NCBI GenBank assembly: GCA_005885555.1 | Contig: VAWN01000036.1 | Coordinates: forward strand, 21,578 to 85,577 | DNA from: Actinomycetota bacterium | Lineage (GTDB): Bacteria; Actinomycetota; Actinomycetes; Mycobacteriales; Micromonosporaceae | Length of the DNA: 64,000 nucleotides | Direction: 5' to 3' | Shown here: one piece after another, positions 8,366 to 16,204 of the stretch | Numbering within the stretch: the first letter of the stretch is position 1 | Layout of the letters: each line of letters opens with the position of its first letter | Translations under genes and position numbers: made by a program | The notes under the pieces: generated by a model | What the model was told of the DNA's origin: nothing | The model's input: only the letters and a program-made list of their open reading frames with translations | The model's database searches: none

Positions 8366-8959
8366 ATGAAGGCGAGCCGGCTGGCGCGCATGCTGGGCAT
8401 GGACCGCAACCCGCTGCGTCGCGGTACGGACCGGGTGGAGTCGTGGCTGACTCTGGTGGTGACCCTGGCACTGCTCGTCGGCGGCCCGCTCGTGGTCTGG
8501 CAGGCCGGTGCCGCGGCGTACCGTGGTGCGGCGGCGGCCGCCGCGCGCGACCAGCAGAGCCAGCACCGGTACCAGATCACCGCCGTCCTGCGGGACGACG
8601 CGTCGAAGTACGTCATCACCAACGGCGACCAGTCCACGCAACAGGGACCGGTACCGGCCCGGTGGACCGCGCCGGACGGCACCACCCATGACGGAGCGGT
8701 CGTACCGCCGTCGGCCGGCGACCGCTCCGGGGACCCCGTGACCATCTCGACCGACCGCCAAGGCAACCTCACCCAGCCGCCGCCGCCCGCCGACCCGATG
8801 TCGGCGGCGCTGGGTACCGGGGTCACCGTCGGGGTCGGGTTCCTCGTCGGCACGGTCGCCGTCGTGATCGTCACCCGCTGGCTGTTGAACCGGCGCCGGA
8901 TGGCCAAGTGGCAGCTGGAGTGGCTGCTTGTCGAACGGCGCTGGACCGGTCGCCGCTAG
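8366..8959 (+). CDS. Rv1733c-like conserved membrane protein
   Basis: 197 aa with a strong ribosome site (GGGGAGG). A basic N-terminus (GMDRNPLRRGTDRVESW) leads into the first membrane helix. A roughly 90-residue extracytoplasmic domain follows, then a second helix (GTGVTVGVGFLVGTVAVVIVTR) and a short basic tail with W-Q-x-E-W. The N-terminal motif NPLRRxxDRxE and the two-helix layout match the Rv1733c family, a member of the M. tuberculosis DosR dormancy regulon. Molecular role unknown. Confidence 0.78.
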   Translation: MKASRLARMLGMDRNPLRRGTDRVESWLTLVVTLALLVGGPLVVWQAGAAAYRGAAAAAARDQQSQHRYQITAVLRDDASKYVITNGDQSTQQGPVPARWTAPDGTTHDGAVVPPSAGDRSGDPVTISTDRQGNLTQPPPPADPMSAALGTGVTVGVGFLVGTVAVVIVTRWLLNRRRMAKWQLEWLLVERRWTGRR

Positions 8960-8974
8960 CGCGCGGAGGTGGGC

Positions 8975-9252
8975 GTGCCACGGAGATACCTGACGATGCG
9001 GCAGGCGGCGTTCATCGGCGTCGGTGCGATGGTGGGCGCCGGGATCTTCGCGCGGTCGCCCTGCTCATCTTCATGCTGGTGACCGCGGCGCACTTGCGGG
9101 TACGCGGGGAGACCGGCGCCAACACCGCGATGCTGGTGCTCGCGATCGGTACCGCCGGCGTGGTCCTGCTGGCGATCATCGCGGTCAGCGCCGCCCTCGA
9201 CTACGGCTGGAAGCAGCGCCGGGGCGGCCGGGTCGAGTCGCCGGCCAGCTGA
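8975..9252 (+). pseudogene. Remnant of an APC family amino-acid permease
   Basis: From GTG 8975 the first 26 codons read LTMRQAAFIGVGAMVGAGIFA, the classic first helix of an APC permease. The sequence then jumps at about 9053, with a frame change, to a C-terminal stretch ALLIFMLVTAAHLRVRGETGAN plus one more helix ending at 9252. Roughly 400 residues of the transporter core are gone. This is an internal deletion, not a functional gene. Confidence 0.75.
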
Positions 9253-9261
9253 CCGCGCCGG

Positions 9262-10758
9262 TCAGCCGACCGCGAACAGGTGGTACCGGAACGGGCCGAC
9301 CGACACGAACAGTCCCGGAGCCGCCAGCTCCGTGCCGTCGCGGTCGTACCCCTCGTGCCGCAGCAGGTCGGTGAGGCACACCGGGTGGCCGGGCAGGTCC
9401 GGCCAGTCCAGCGGGATGCGGCCCTGCGCCGGTTGCCCGGACAGGTTGACCACGACGACGTGCCGGGAACCGCCCTCGCCGCCGGTCCACGACCAGGCGA
9501 GCAGGTTGCGGCAGGACTGGTTGTCCGGCCAGCCGTCGACGTCGAGCAGCCGCCACGCCCCGTGCCGTACCCGTTGCTGCGCAACGGTTGCGAGCAGCCC
9601 GCGGTACCAGTCGGCGAGCTCCTTGTCCGGCGGCTCGTCCGGCCGGCGGTCGAGGAACACCGGCGGCCGCACCTGCCGCCCCTCGAACTGCCCTTCGTGC
9701 CAGAGCGTGGCGCCGGGCAGCGTCGCCACCGCCACGGCGGCGGCCCGTTGCGCGTCCGGGGCCAGCCGGCTGGCGATGCGCGGCTCGTCGTGGTTCTCCA
9801 GGAACCGCAGCAGCCGCGACTGGTACCCCGGATCCGCGCGCAGATGGTCGCGGACCCCGGCCGGGTCGCCGCCGACGATCCGGTCGTAGAGCCGCTTGTC
9901 GTAGCAGTAGTCGAAGCCGTCGCGCTGCAGGTCCCACTCCATGTCCCAGTACGCCTCGGCGACCATCACGGTGTCGGGGTACCGCGCGCGCAGCGGCGCC
10001 ATGACGGCGGGCCAGAACTCCTCGGCCGGCTGCGGTCCGGCCCGGTCGTGCCAGGTCCGGTCGAAGACGCCGTTGGTCAGCAGCATCGCCATGTCGCACC
10101 GGATACCGTCGCACTGCGCGGCGATGTCGGTCAGCGTCGCGGCGGTGGCTTCCCGCATCTGCGGCGCGAAAGCGTTGAGCTGCACCACATCCGGCCACGG
10201 CGGGAAGTACGGGTCGCGGCCGTGCGCGAGGACGTGCCCGGCCGTGGCGATCCAGCCGCCCGGGTCGGCGCGCAGGTCCCCGTGGGTACCGTGGACGAAC
10301 AGCTCCGGAAGCTCGGCCACCCACGGGTGGTCCGGGGCGACGTGGTTGGGTACGTAGTCCAGCAGCAGCCGCACCCCGCGGCGGGCCAGCGCCGCGCGCG
10401 CCAGCGCCAGCGCCTGCGGCCCGCCGAACGCCGCGTCGGCGACGTAGCGCCGCACGCAGTACGGCGAGCCGACGACGTCCTCGGCGCGCAGGTCCGGCAG
10501 CGCGTCGCGGAACGACGCCTGCAGCTGCGGGTTGGCCCGCGCCAGCGCCAGCCCGACCGGGCTGCGTTCCCACACGCCCATCAGCCAGACCGCGTCGACG
10601 CCGGCCGGGGTGACCGCGTCCCATTCCGGGTCGGGCACCTCGGCCAGCGTCAGCGGGCGGCCGGCCGGGCGGGACAGCTCGGCCAGCCAGACCGCGGTGT
10701 TCAGTTCGTACACGACCGGCTGCGCCGGCCAGCCGCCCAGGGCGTGGTCGCCGCTCAC
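9262..10758 (-). CDS. GH13 alpha-amylase family glycosidase
   Basis: 498 aa from GTG 10758, which overlaps the GH63 stop codon (GTGA). The catalytic set of family GH13 is visible: DYVPNHVAPDH (region I), GIRCDMAML with the nucleophile Asp (region II), MVAEAYWDMEW with the acid/base Glu (region III) and FLENHDEPR with the third carboxylate (region IV). A C-terminal beta domain begins near residue 420. No signal peptide is seen, so it probably acts in the cytoplasm on alpha-glucans or alpha-glucosides. Translational coupling to the GH63 gene suggests a shared pathway. Exact specificity is unknown. Confidence 0.85.
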   Translation of the reverse strand: MSGDHALGGWPAQPVVYELNTAVWLAELSRPAGRPLTLAEVPDPEWDAVTPAGVDAVWLMGVWERSPVGLALARANPQLQASFRDALPDLRAEDVVGSPYCVRRYVADAAFGGPQALALARAALARRGVRLLLDYVPNHVAPDHPWVAELPELFVHGTHGDLRADPGGWIATAGHVLAHGRDPYFPPWPDVVQLNAFAPQMREATAATLTDIAAQCDGIRCDMAMLLTNGVFDRTWHDRAGPQPAEEFWPAVMAPLRARYPDTVMVAEAYWDMEWDLQRDGFDYCYDKRLYDRIVGGDPAGVRDHLRADPGYQSRLLRFLENHDEPRIASRLAPDAQRAAAVAVATLPGATLWHEGQFEGRQVRPPVFLDRRPDEPPDKELADWYRGLLATVAQQRVRHGAWRLLDVDGWPDNQSCRNLLAWSWTGGEGGSRHVVVVNLSGQPAQGRIPLDWPDLPGHPVCLTDLLRHEGYDRDGTELAAPGLFVSVGPFRYHLFAVG

Positions 10759-13487
10759 CGCTTGCCCGCCCGGCGCGGGGCCGCGTCGCGGCCGGGGTTC
10801 GGAGCCGCCTCGCGGCCGGGGTTCGGAGCCGCCTCGCGGCCGAGGTTCGCGATGCGCTCGGCGGCGACGCCGCGGAACAGCAACGGCAGCAGCCCGACGG
10901 TGCCGGTCCAGCCGGTCTGGTGGCTGGCCCCGATCCCGGCGCCGTTGTCGCCGTGGAAGTACTCGTAGAACAGGATCAGGTCGCGCCAGTGCGGGTCGTT
11001 GCGCAGGATCGGCTGTCCACCGTGTACCGGCCGGTGCCCGTCGGCGTCGGCGCGGAAGGTGCCGACGAGCCGGTCGCTGATTTCGCGGGCCACCTCGTAA
11101 AGGTTGCACCTGCGGCCGGATCCGGTCGGGCATTCCACGGTGAGCGTGTCGCCGAAGTACACGTGCAGGTTCAGCAACGCCCGGATGAGCATCAGGTTCA
11201 TCGGCAACCAGACCGGCCCCCGCCAGTTGGAGTTGCCGCCGAACATGCCGCTGTCGGACTCGGCGGGCCGGTAGCTCACCGTGTACTCCTGGCCGCCCAC
11301 CTTGATGACGTAAGGGTTGTCGGCATGCCACCGGGACACCGACCGGATGCCGTGCGGCCCGAGGAACTCGTCCTCGTCCAGCACCCGGGCGAGGATCCGG
11401 CGCATCCGCTTCTCGTCGAACAGCGCGAACAGCGCCGGGCCGGTGGCGGCCGGCTGCTGCCCGTGGCCCCACAGCGCCGCGGTGACGGCCGGGTGCCGGT
11501 CGAGGAACTCTGCCGCGCCGGCGACGAACTCCGGGAACTCGGTGCGTACCGAGGCATCCACGACGGTCGCGGCGATCAGCGGCATCAGCCCGACGATGGA
11601 GCGTACCTTCAGCGGCGTCGAACTGCCGTCCGGGCGGCGCAGCACGTCGTAGAAGAACCCGTCGTGCTCGTCCCACAGGCTGATGCCATCGGGGCCGACG
11701 TGGTTGGTGGCGGCCGCGATCCAGGCGAAGTTCTCCAGCAGCGACTGCGCCTGCTCCACGTACATCCGGTTCCCGTGGGCCAGCTCCAGCGCCATCCGTA
11801 CCATGTTCTGGCTGTACAGCGCCATCCACGCGGTACCGTCGGCCTGGTCGAGCCAGCCGCCGGTGGGCAGCGGTGCGCTGCGGTCGAACACGCCGATGTT
11901 GTCCAGCCCCAGGAAGCCTCCCTGGAAGATGTTGCGGTCGTCGGCGTCCTTGCGGTTGAGCCACCAGCCGAAGTTGCGCATCAGCTTCTGGAAGGCGTTC
12001 TCCAGGAACTCCCGGTCGCCGGTACCGGTGCGGGCCTTCTCCAGCTCGTACACGAACAGCGTCGCCCAGGCGTGCACCGGCGGGTTGACGTCGCTGAAGT
12101 TCCACTCGTACGCGGGCAGCATCCCGTTGGGGTGCAGGTACCGCCGGTCCAGCAACAGTTCCAGCTGGTGCTTGGCGAACGCGGTGTCGAAGACCGAGAA
12201 CGCGACCGCGTGGAACGCCAGGTCCCAGGCGGCGAACCAGGGGTACTCCCACTTGTCCGGCATCGAGATGATGTCCTCGGCGACGAGGTGCCGCCAGTCG
12301 TGGTTGCGCAGCCATTGTCCGCCGGCCAGCGGGTCGGCGCCGTGCTCGGCGAGCCAGCGTTCCACGTCGAGCGCGTAGTACTGCTTGGACCAGAGCATGC
12401 CGGCGAACGCCTGCCGGCAGATGTACCTGTCGTCCGGCGTCAGCGAGCCGGCGAGCACGTCGTCCCAGAACTCGTCGGCCTCCGCGGCGCGACGGCGGAA
12501 CACCTCGTCGAAGTCGGCGAACGGGTCGGTCGGCGCGCCGTCGGTCAGCCGCAGCCGTATCGTCGCGCTGCCGCCGGCCGGTACCGTGAGGATGTGGTGC
12601 AGGGCCGCCTTGGTACCCATACCCGTCGGGTCGATCGCCGTCCAGTCACCGTGCACGACCGCGCGGTCGATGCCGTCCTTGACGTAGGGAGTGTCGTTCG
12701 GGGTACCGAACACCAGCTCGTTGTTGGTTTCGTTGCCGGTCACCAGTAGCGGCGCCACCCGGTCGGCGTACAGCAACCGGGTACCCAGCTCGGGGTGCTG
12801 CGCCCGGATGGTGTCCCGGTCGTTCGACTCCAGCATCGGCCGCTCGGTGCCGCCGGCCCACGACCACGTGTGCCGGAACCACAACGTCGGCAGTACGTGC
12901 AGCTCGGCGTCGTCCGGTCCGCGGTTGTGCACGGTGACCCGCATCAGCACGTCCTCCGGCGTAGCCTTGGCGTACTCCACCACGACGTCGAAGTACCGGC
13001 CCTCGTCGAAGATGCCGGTGTCGATCAGCTCGTACTCCGGCTCCAGCCGCCCGCGGGCCTGGTTGGTGCGCACGAGATCGTCGTACGGGAACGGCGCCTG
13101 CGGGTACTTGTACAACATCTTCAGGTACGACGAGGTGGGGGTGGCGTCGAGGTGGAAGTACGCCTCCTTGACGTCCTCGCCGTGGTTGCCCTCGGAGTTG
13201 GTCAGGCCGAACAACCGTTCCTTCAGGAGCGCGTCGCGCCCGTTCCACAGGCACAGCGCCAGGCACAGCAACTGCTTGTCGTCGCTGATCCCGGCCAGGC
13301 CGTCCTCGCCCCACCGGTACGCCCGGGAGCGCGCCTGGTCGTGGGTGAACGCCGACCACGCGTCGCCGCTGCTGCTGTAGTCCTCGCGTACCGTGCCCCA
13401 CTGCCGATCGCTGAGGTACGGCCCCCAGCGCCGCCATCCGATGCCGCGCCTGTCGGCGTCTTCCATCCGCTGCTGTTCCGCGTTCAT
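10755..13487 (-). CDS. Large GH63-type (MGH1-like) glycosidase
   Basis: 910 aa from ATG 13487 (MNAEQQRM). An upstream in-frame start at 13523 overlaps the putative operator and is not preferred. The protein has an N-terminal beta-sandwich half and a C-terminal (alpha/alpha)6 barrel with EYPWFAAWDLAFHAVAF, NGMLPAYEWNFSDVNPPVHAW and GGNSNWRGPVWLPMN, motifs of the MGH1-like/GH63 glycosidases. The C-terminal tail carries a short repeat (REAAPNPG twice). No signal peptide, so probably cytoplasmic. The family cleaves alpha-glucosides; substrate not determinable here. Translationally coupled to the GH13 gene. Confidence 0.83.
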   Translation of the reverse strand: MNAEQQRMEDADRRGIGWRRWGPYLSDRQWGTVREDYSSSGDAWSAFTHDQARSRAYRWGEDGLAGISDDKQLLCLALCLWNGRDALLKERLFGLTNSEGNHGEDVKEAYFHLDATPTSSYLKMLYKYPQAPFPYDDLVRTNQARGRLEPEYELIDTGIFDEGRYFDVVVEYAKATPEDVLMRVTVHNRGPDDAELHVLPTLWFRHTWSWAGGTERPMLESNDRDTIRAQHPELGTRLLYADRVAPLLVTGNETNNELVFGTPNDTPYVKDGIDRAVVHGDWTAIDPTGMGTKAALHHILTVPAGGSATIRLRLTDGAPTDPFADFDEVFRRRAAEADEFWDDVLAGSLTPDDRYICRQAFAGMLWSKQYYALDVERWLAEHGADPLAGGQWLRNHDWRHLVAEDIISMPDKWEYPWFAAWDLAFHAVAFSVFDTAFAKHQLELLLDRRYLHPNGMLPAYEWNFSDVNPPVHAWATLFVYELEKARTGTGDREFLENAFQKLMRNFGWWLNRKDADDRNIFQGGFLGLDNIGVFDRSAPLPTGGWLDQADGTAWMALYSQNMVRMALELAHGNRMYVEQAQSLLENFAWIAAATNHVGPDGISLWDEHDGFFYDVLRRPDGSSTPLKVRSIVGLMPLIAATVVDASVRTEFPEFVAGAAEFLDRHPAVTAALWGHGQQPAATGPALFALFDEKRMRRILARVLDEDEFLGPHGIRSVSRWHADNPYVIKVGGQEYTVSYRPAESDSGMFGGNSNWRGPVWLPMNLMLIRALLNLHVYFGDTLTVECPTGSGRRCNLYEVAREISDRLVGTFRADADGHRPVHGGQPILRNDPHWRDLILFYEYFHGDNGAGIGASHQTGWTGTVGLLPLLFRGVAAERIANLGREAAPNPGREAAPNPGRDAAPRRAGKR
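10777..10848. repeat. 24-bp tandem repeat, three units
   Basis: Units at 10777-10800, 10801-10824 and 10825-10848; the last two differ by one base and the first is more diverged. They encode a repeated 8-residue REAAPNPG-type unit at the C-terminus of the GH63 protein. A likely site of length variation between strains. Confidence 0.8.
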
Positions 13488-13522
13488 GGTTCCAGCCTCG
13501 CCGCGCGGGTGGCGCCGGTCCA

Positions 13523-13539
13523 TCCCCCCGTACGGATGA
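13523..13539. promoter_or_regulatory. Degenerate TCATCC-N5-GGATGA repeat before the GH63 gene
   Basis: One arm is a perfect GGATGA (13534-13539); the other reads TCCCCC. It starts 36 nt from the GH63 start codon, the same distance seen before other genes with this motif. Confidence 0.4.
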
Positions 13540-13560
13540 CTCGCGATGCGCCGTAAAAGG

Positions 13561-14043
13561 TCAGTGCAGCAAGCCTTTCAGCACAATCATCGCCACCCCG
13601 AACAAGCCGGCGATCGACGCGGAGAGCAGGCGTTCCCACGTCCTGAGATGGCCGGAGCGGCCGATCTCCCAGCCGTACAGGAACAGCAGCATCGTGCTGC
13701 ACAGCAGGTCGGCCAGGATGGCGGTGTTCAGGCTGGCGCCGAGGATGCGGACGACGACGAGGACGGCCAGCGGCAGCAGGGAGGCGGTCACCATCTCCCA
13801 GCCGGTGGTCAGCTGCTCGCGCACCTGGTGGGCGCTTGGCCGGTGGCCGTCGTGGATCCGTTGCGCCACAAGGCGGGCGTACCGCTCGGCACCCCAGTAG
13901 ACTAGCAGGGTCACCAGTACCGCGGCCACGTCTGCCGCGGCCGTCGACGCGTGGACGGTCGCGATGACCGCCGCGCTCACGATGACGCCGTAGATGCCGG
14001 ACGCCGTGGCCTCTTCCGTCGCGTGGGTCAGGCGCAGCAGCAT
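13561..14043 (-). CDS. Hypothetical membrane protein
   Basis: 160 aa from ATG 14043, 6 nt after the stop of the DHA2 transporter. About four hydrophobic helices (around residues 17-30, 35-52, 84-104 and 112-128) with an amphipathic loop containing HDGHRPSAHQVREQL. I do not recognise a family. Its tight spacing suggests cotranscription with the SixA-like phosphatase and the DHA2 transporter. Confidence 0.65.
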   Translation of the reverse strand: MLLRLTHATEEATASGIYGVIVSAAVIATVHASTAAADVAAVLVTLLVYWGAERYARLVAQRIHDGHRPSAHQVREQLTTGWEMVTASLLPLAVLVVVRILGASLNTAILADLLCSTMLLFLYGWEIGRSGHLRTWERLLSASIAGLFGVAMIVLKGLLH

Positions 14044-14049
14044 CGGGGG

Positions 14050-15492
14050 TCACCCCGGTTCGGTGGCGGTCTCGGCGGGTACCTTCGGGAGCAGCAGGGC
14101 CAGTACGAGCCCGATGAGCGCGATCCCCACCAGGGTCGCCGCGGTCACCGCGAACGGCTTGCCGCCCGGATGCCCGGTGGCGATGAGGATCGAGCCGGCC
14201 AGTGCCGTACCGAGCGAGGAGCCCAGGTTCGACACGCTGCGCGACAGCCCGGAGATGTCGCCCTGGTCGGGGTCCGGGAAGCTGGACTGCACGACGTTGA
14301 CCGACGAGGTGAGCATCGCGCCGACGCCGACACCCATCAGGAACAGTCCGGGCAGGAACGTCAGCACGCTGGAGTCCTGCCGGACCAGCAGCAGGAGCAG
14401 CAGCATGCCCACGGTGGTGATGCCGAAGCCGACCTGGATCAGCCAGCGCTGGGAATGCCGCCGGGCGAACCGTTCCGCCGCGGCCGAGGAGGCCAGGATC
14501 CCGATGGTGGCCGGGGTGAGCACCAGCCCGGTCTGGATGGCGTTGTACCCGCGCACCTGTTGCAGGAACACCGAGATGACGAAGAACGAGCCCTGCAAGA
14601 TGAGCCACTGGATGGTCTGGGTACCGAGGCCGAGGTTGGCCGTGCGGTTACGGAACAGCCGCAGCGGCAGCAGCGGTTCCCGGCCGTGGCGCTCGCGCGA
14701 CCGGATGTGCCAGAAGAACCACGCGAGGATCACCGCGCCGACGCCGACGAACAGCCACATGGGGGAGATGCCGCCCTTGGGGATCAGCACCGTGCCGCCG
14801 ATGGAGAAGTCCTCGCGGGAGCCGAACCAGCCGTAGGTGCTGGTCTGCAGGATGCCGAGTACCACGAAGAACAGGCCCAGCGCGGACAGCACCGCGCCGG
14901 TCACGTCGAACGCCGGTCGCGGGCCGGTGACCCCCGGATCGACGATCCGCCGGGAGAGCGCGATGATCGACGCCACGATCACGATCTGCAGCACGAACGA
15001 CGCCCGCCAGCCGAGGGTACTGGTGATGACGCCGCCGATCAGCGGCCCGGCCGCCGCGCCCAGCCCGGCCGCCCCGCTGATGATGCCGAAGTTGCGCGCC
15101 CGCGACCGCACGTCGGTGAACGCGACGGTGACCAGGATGTAGATCGGCGGGATCAGCAGCGCCGAGCCGATGCCTTCGAGCAGCGAGTACCCGATGATCA
15201 TCAGGCCGATACCCTGGGCCAGGGTGGCGAGCAGCGCGCCGATGCCGTACACGATGAGCCCGCAGATCTCGGTGACCTTGCTGCCGGGGATCATCAGCGC
15301 GGCCATGGTGAGCGTGAACAGCGTGATGGTGGTCTGCATCCCGGCCACCGTGGTACCGAGATCCGTGGCGATGGTGCTGATGGCCACGTTCATGTTCGTG
15401 GCCGCGTAGCTGGCGATGAACTGGGCCAGCGCCAGCGGCAGTATCATCGCCTGCGGCGAGATGGCGGTCCGTGCGGTTCTCGTACCGGTCAT
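14050..15492 (-). CDS. MFS transporter, DHA2 (14-helix drug:H+ antiporter) family
   Basis: 480 aa. The first helix and QFIASYAATNMNVAISTIATDLG are typical of DHA2 exporters, and helix 5 carries the antiporter motif C region (GAAGLGAAAGPLIGGVI). Odd point: after helix 2 the text reads MIPGSKVTEICGLIVYGIG. In family members the cytoplasmic loop here carries motif A (G-x-L-a-D-r-x-G-r-k), and about 15 residues appear to be missing. Motif A is needed for conformational switching, so transport may be altered. It lies 12 nt after the SixA-like gene, probably one operon. Confidence 0.82.
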   Translation of the reverse strand: MTGTRTARTAISPQAMILPLALAQFIASYAATNMNVAISTIATDLGTTVAGMQTTITLFTLTMAALMIPGSKVTEICGLIVYGIGALLATLAQGIGLMIIGYSLLEGIGSALLIPPIYILVTVAFTDVRSRARNFGIISGAAGLGAAAGPLIGGVITSTLGWRASFVLQIVIVASIIALSRRIVDPGVTGPRPAFDVTGAVLSALGLFFVVLGILQTSTYGWFGSREDFSIGGTVLIPKGGISPMWLFVGVGAVILAWFFWHIRSRERHGREPLLPLRLFRNRTANLGLGTQTIQWLILQGSFFVISVFLQQVRGYNAIQTGLVLTPATIGILASSAAAERFARRHSQRWLIQVGFGITTVGMLLLLLLVRQDSSVLTFLPGLFLMGVGVGAMLTSSVNVVQSSFPDPDQGDISGLSRSVSNLGSSLGTALAGSILIATGHPGGKPFAVTAATLVGIALIGLVLALLLPKVPAETATEPG

Positions 15493-15504
15493 GGCTCGCG
15501 CCCC

Positions 15505-16020
15505 CTAGGCGATGCTCGGTTCACGACGCTCGGGCGATCCGCGGTACCGCATGTCCGGGCGCAGGTACCGCACGCGCGGCAGGCCGGTCTCGCCGCCGTA
15601 CAGCGCCCACGACGCCGCCATCGGCATGTGCGTGATCCCGTCGATGTACCGCAGCCCGGCGCAGGCGTACTGCGCGAACAGGGCCAGCAGGGTCTCCCGG
15701 TGGGTGCACACCAGCGTGCCGCGGGTGTCCGCCCGCCGCAGGTACCGGGCCAGCACCACCGGATCGCCGCCGATGCGTACCAGCGGGCTGGTCTCGACCT
15801 TCAGGCCCAGCGCGCGGGCCAGCGGGCCGACGGTCTGCAGGCACCGCGCCGCCGGGCTGGACAGCACCCGCCGGATCGGCAGGCCGCCGAGCCGGGCCAC
15901 CAGCTGCTGTGCCTGTACCCGACCCAGGTCGCTCAGCACCCGCCGCCCGTCCGGGCCGGTCCACGCCTGCCGGTCGCCGGCGTCGGCGTGCCGTAGCAGT
16001 AACCGCAGCGGTTCGGTCAT
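15505..16020 (-). CDS. SixA-like histidine phosphatase
   Basis: 171 aa from ATG 16020. The catalytic RHADAG motif occurs at residues 10-15 and a second His follows in LVCTHRETL. Arg in RRVLSSPAARCLQT is the usual phosphate-binding position. Small proteins of this branch (SixA) remove phosphate from phosphohistidine or small phosphometabolites; the target is unknown. First gene of a three-gene leftward operon. A degenerate copy of the TCATCC repeat lies 66 nt upstream. Confidence 0.8.
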   Translation of the reverse strand: MTEPLRLLLRHADAGDRQAWTGPDGRRVLSDLGRVQAQQLVARLGGLPIRRVLSSPAARCLQTVGPLARALGLKVETSPLVRIGGDPVVLARYLRRADTRGTLVCTHRETLLALFAQYACAGLRYIDGITHMPMAASWALYGGETGLPRVRYLRPDMRYRGSPERREPSIA

Positions 16021-16085
16021 CGCGGTCTCCGTCCGGTCGTGGGGTTACGACCCCGCAAGCTAGCCCGGCGACCGGACGGCCGGCC

Positions 16086-16102
16086 TCATCCCGGGGAGAG
16101 GA
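16086..16102. promoter_or_regulatory. Partial TCATCC-N5-GGATGA repeat
   Basis: A perfect TCATCC arm with a poor partner (AGAGGA), in the divergent gap between the SixA-like and YbdK-like genes and 66 nt from the SixA-like start. Confidence 0.3.
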
Positions 16103-16122
16103 GTTGGCGGCCCCGATGCGGG

Positions 16123-16139
16123 TCATTCCCACCGGATGA
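16123..16139. promoter_or_regulatory. TCATCC-N5-GGATGA repeat before the carboxylate-amine ligase
   Basis: TCATTC-CCACC-GGATGA followed by GG, giving GGATGAGG, close to the MalT-box core. It ends 65 nt before the ATG at 16205. Confidence 0.5.
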
Positions 16140-16204
16140 GGCACGGGTACCGCGGCCGTTGACAGGCTCGGCGGACAGGAGGCGGCGGGCCGAGGAGGCG
16201 CCTG

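Noticed and set aside
10777..10848. CRISPR-like repeats
   Set aside because: The units are directly adjacent without spacers and encode a regular peptide repeat in frame.
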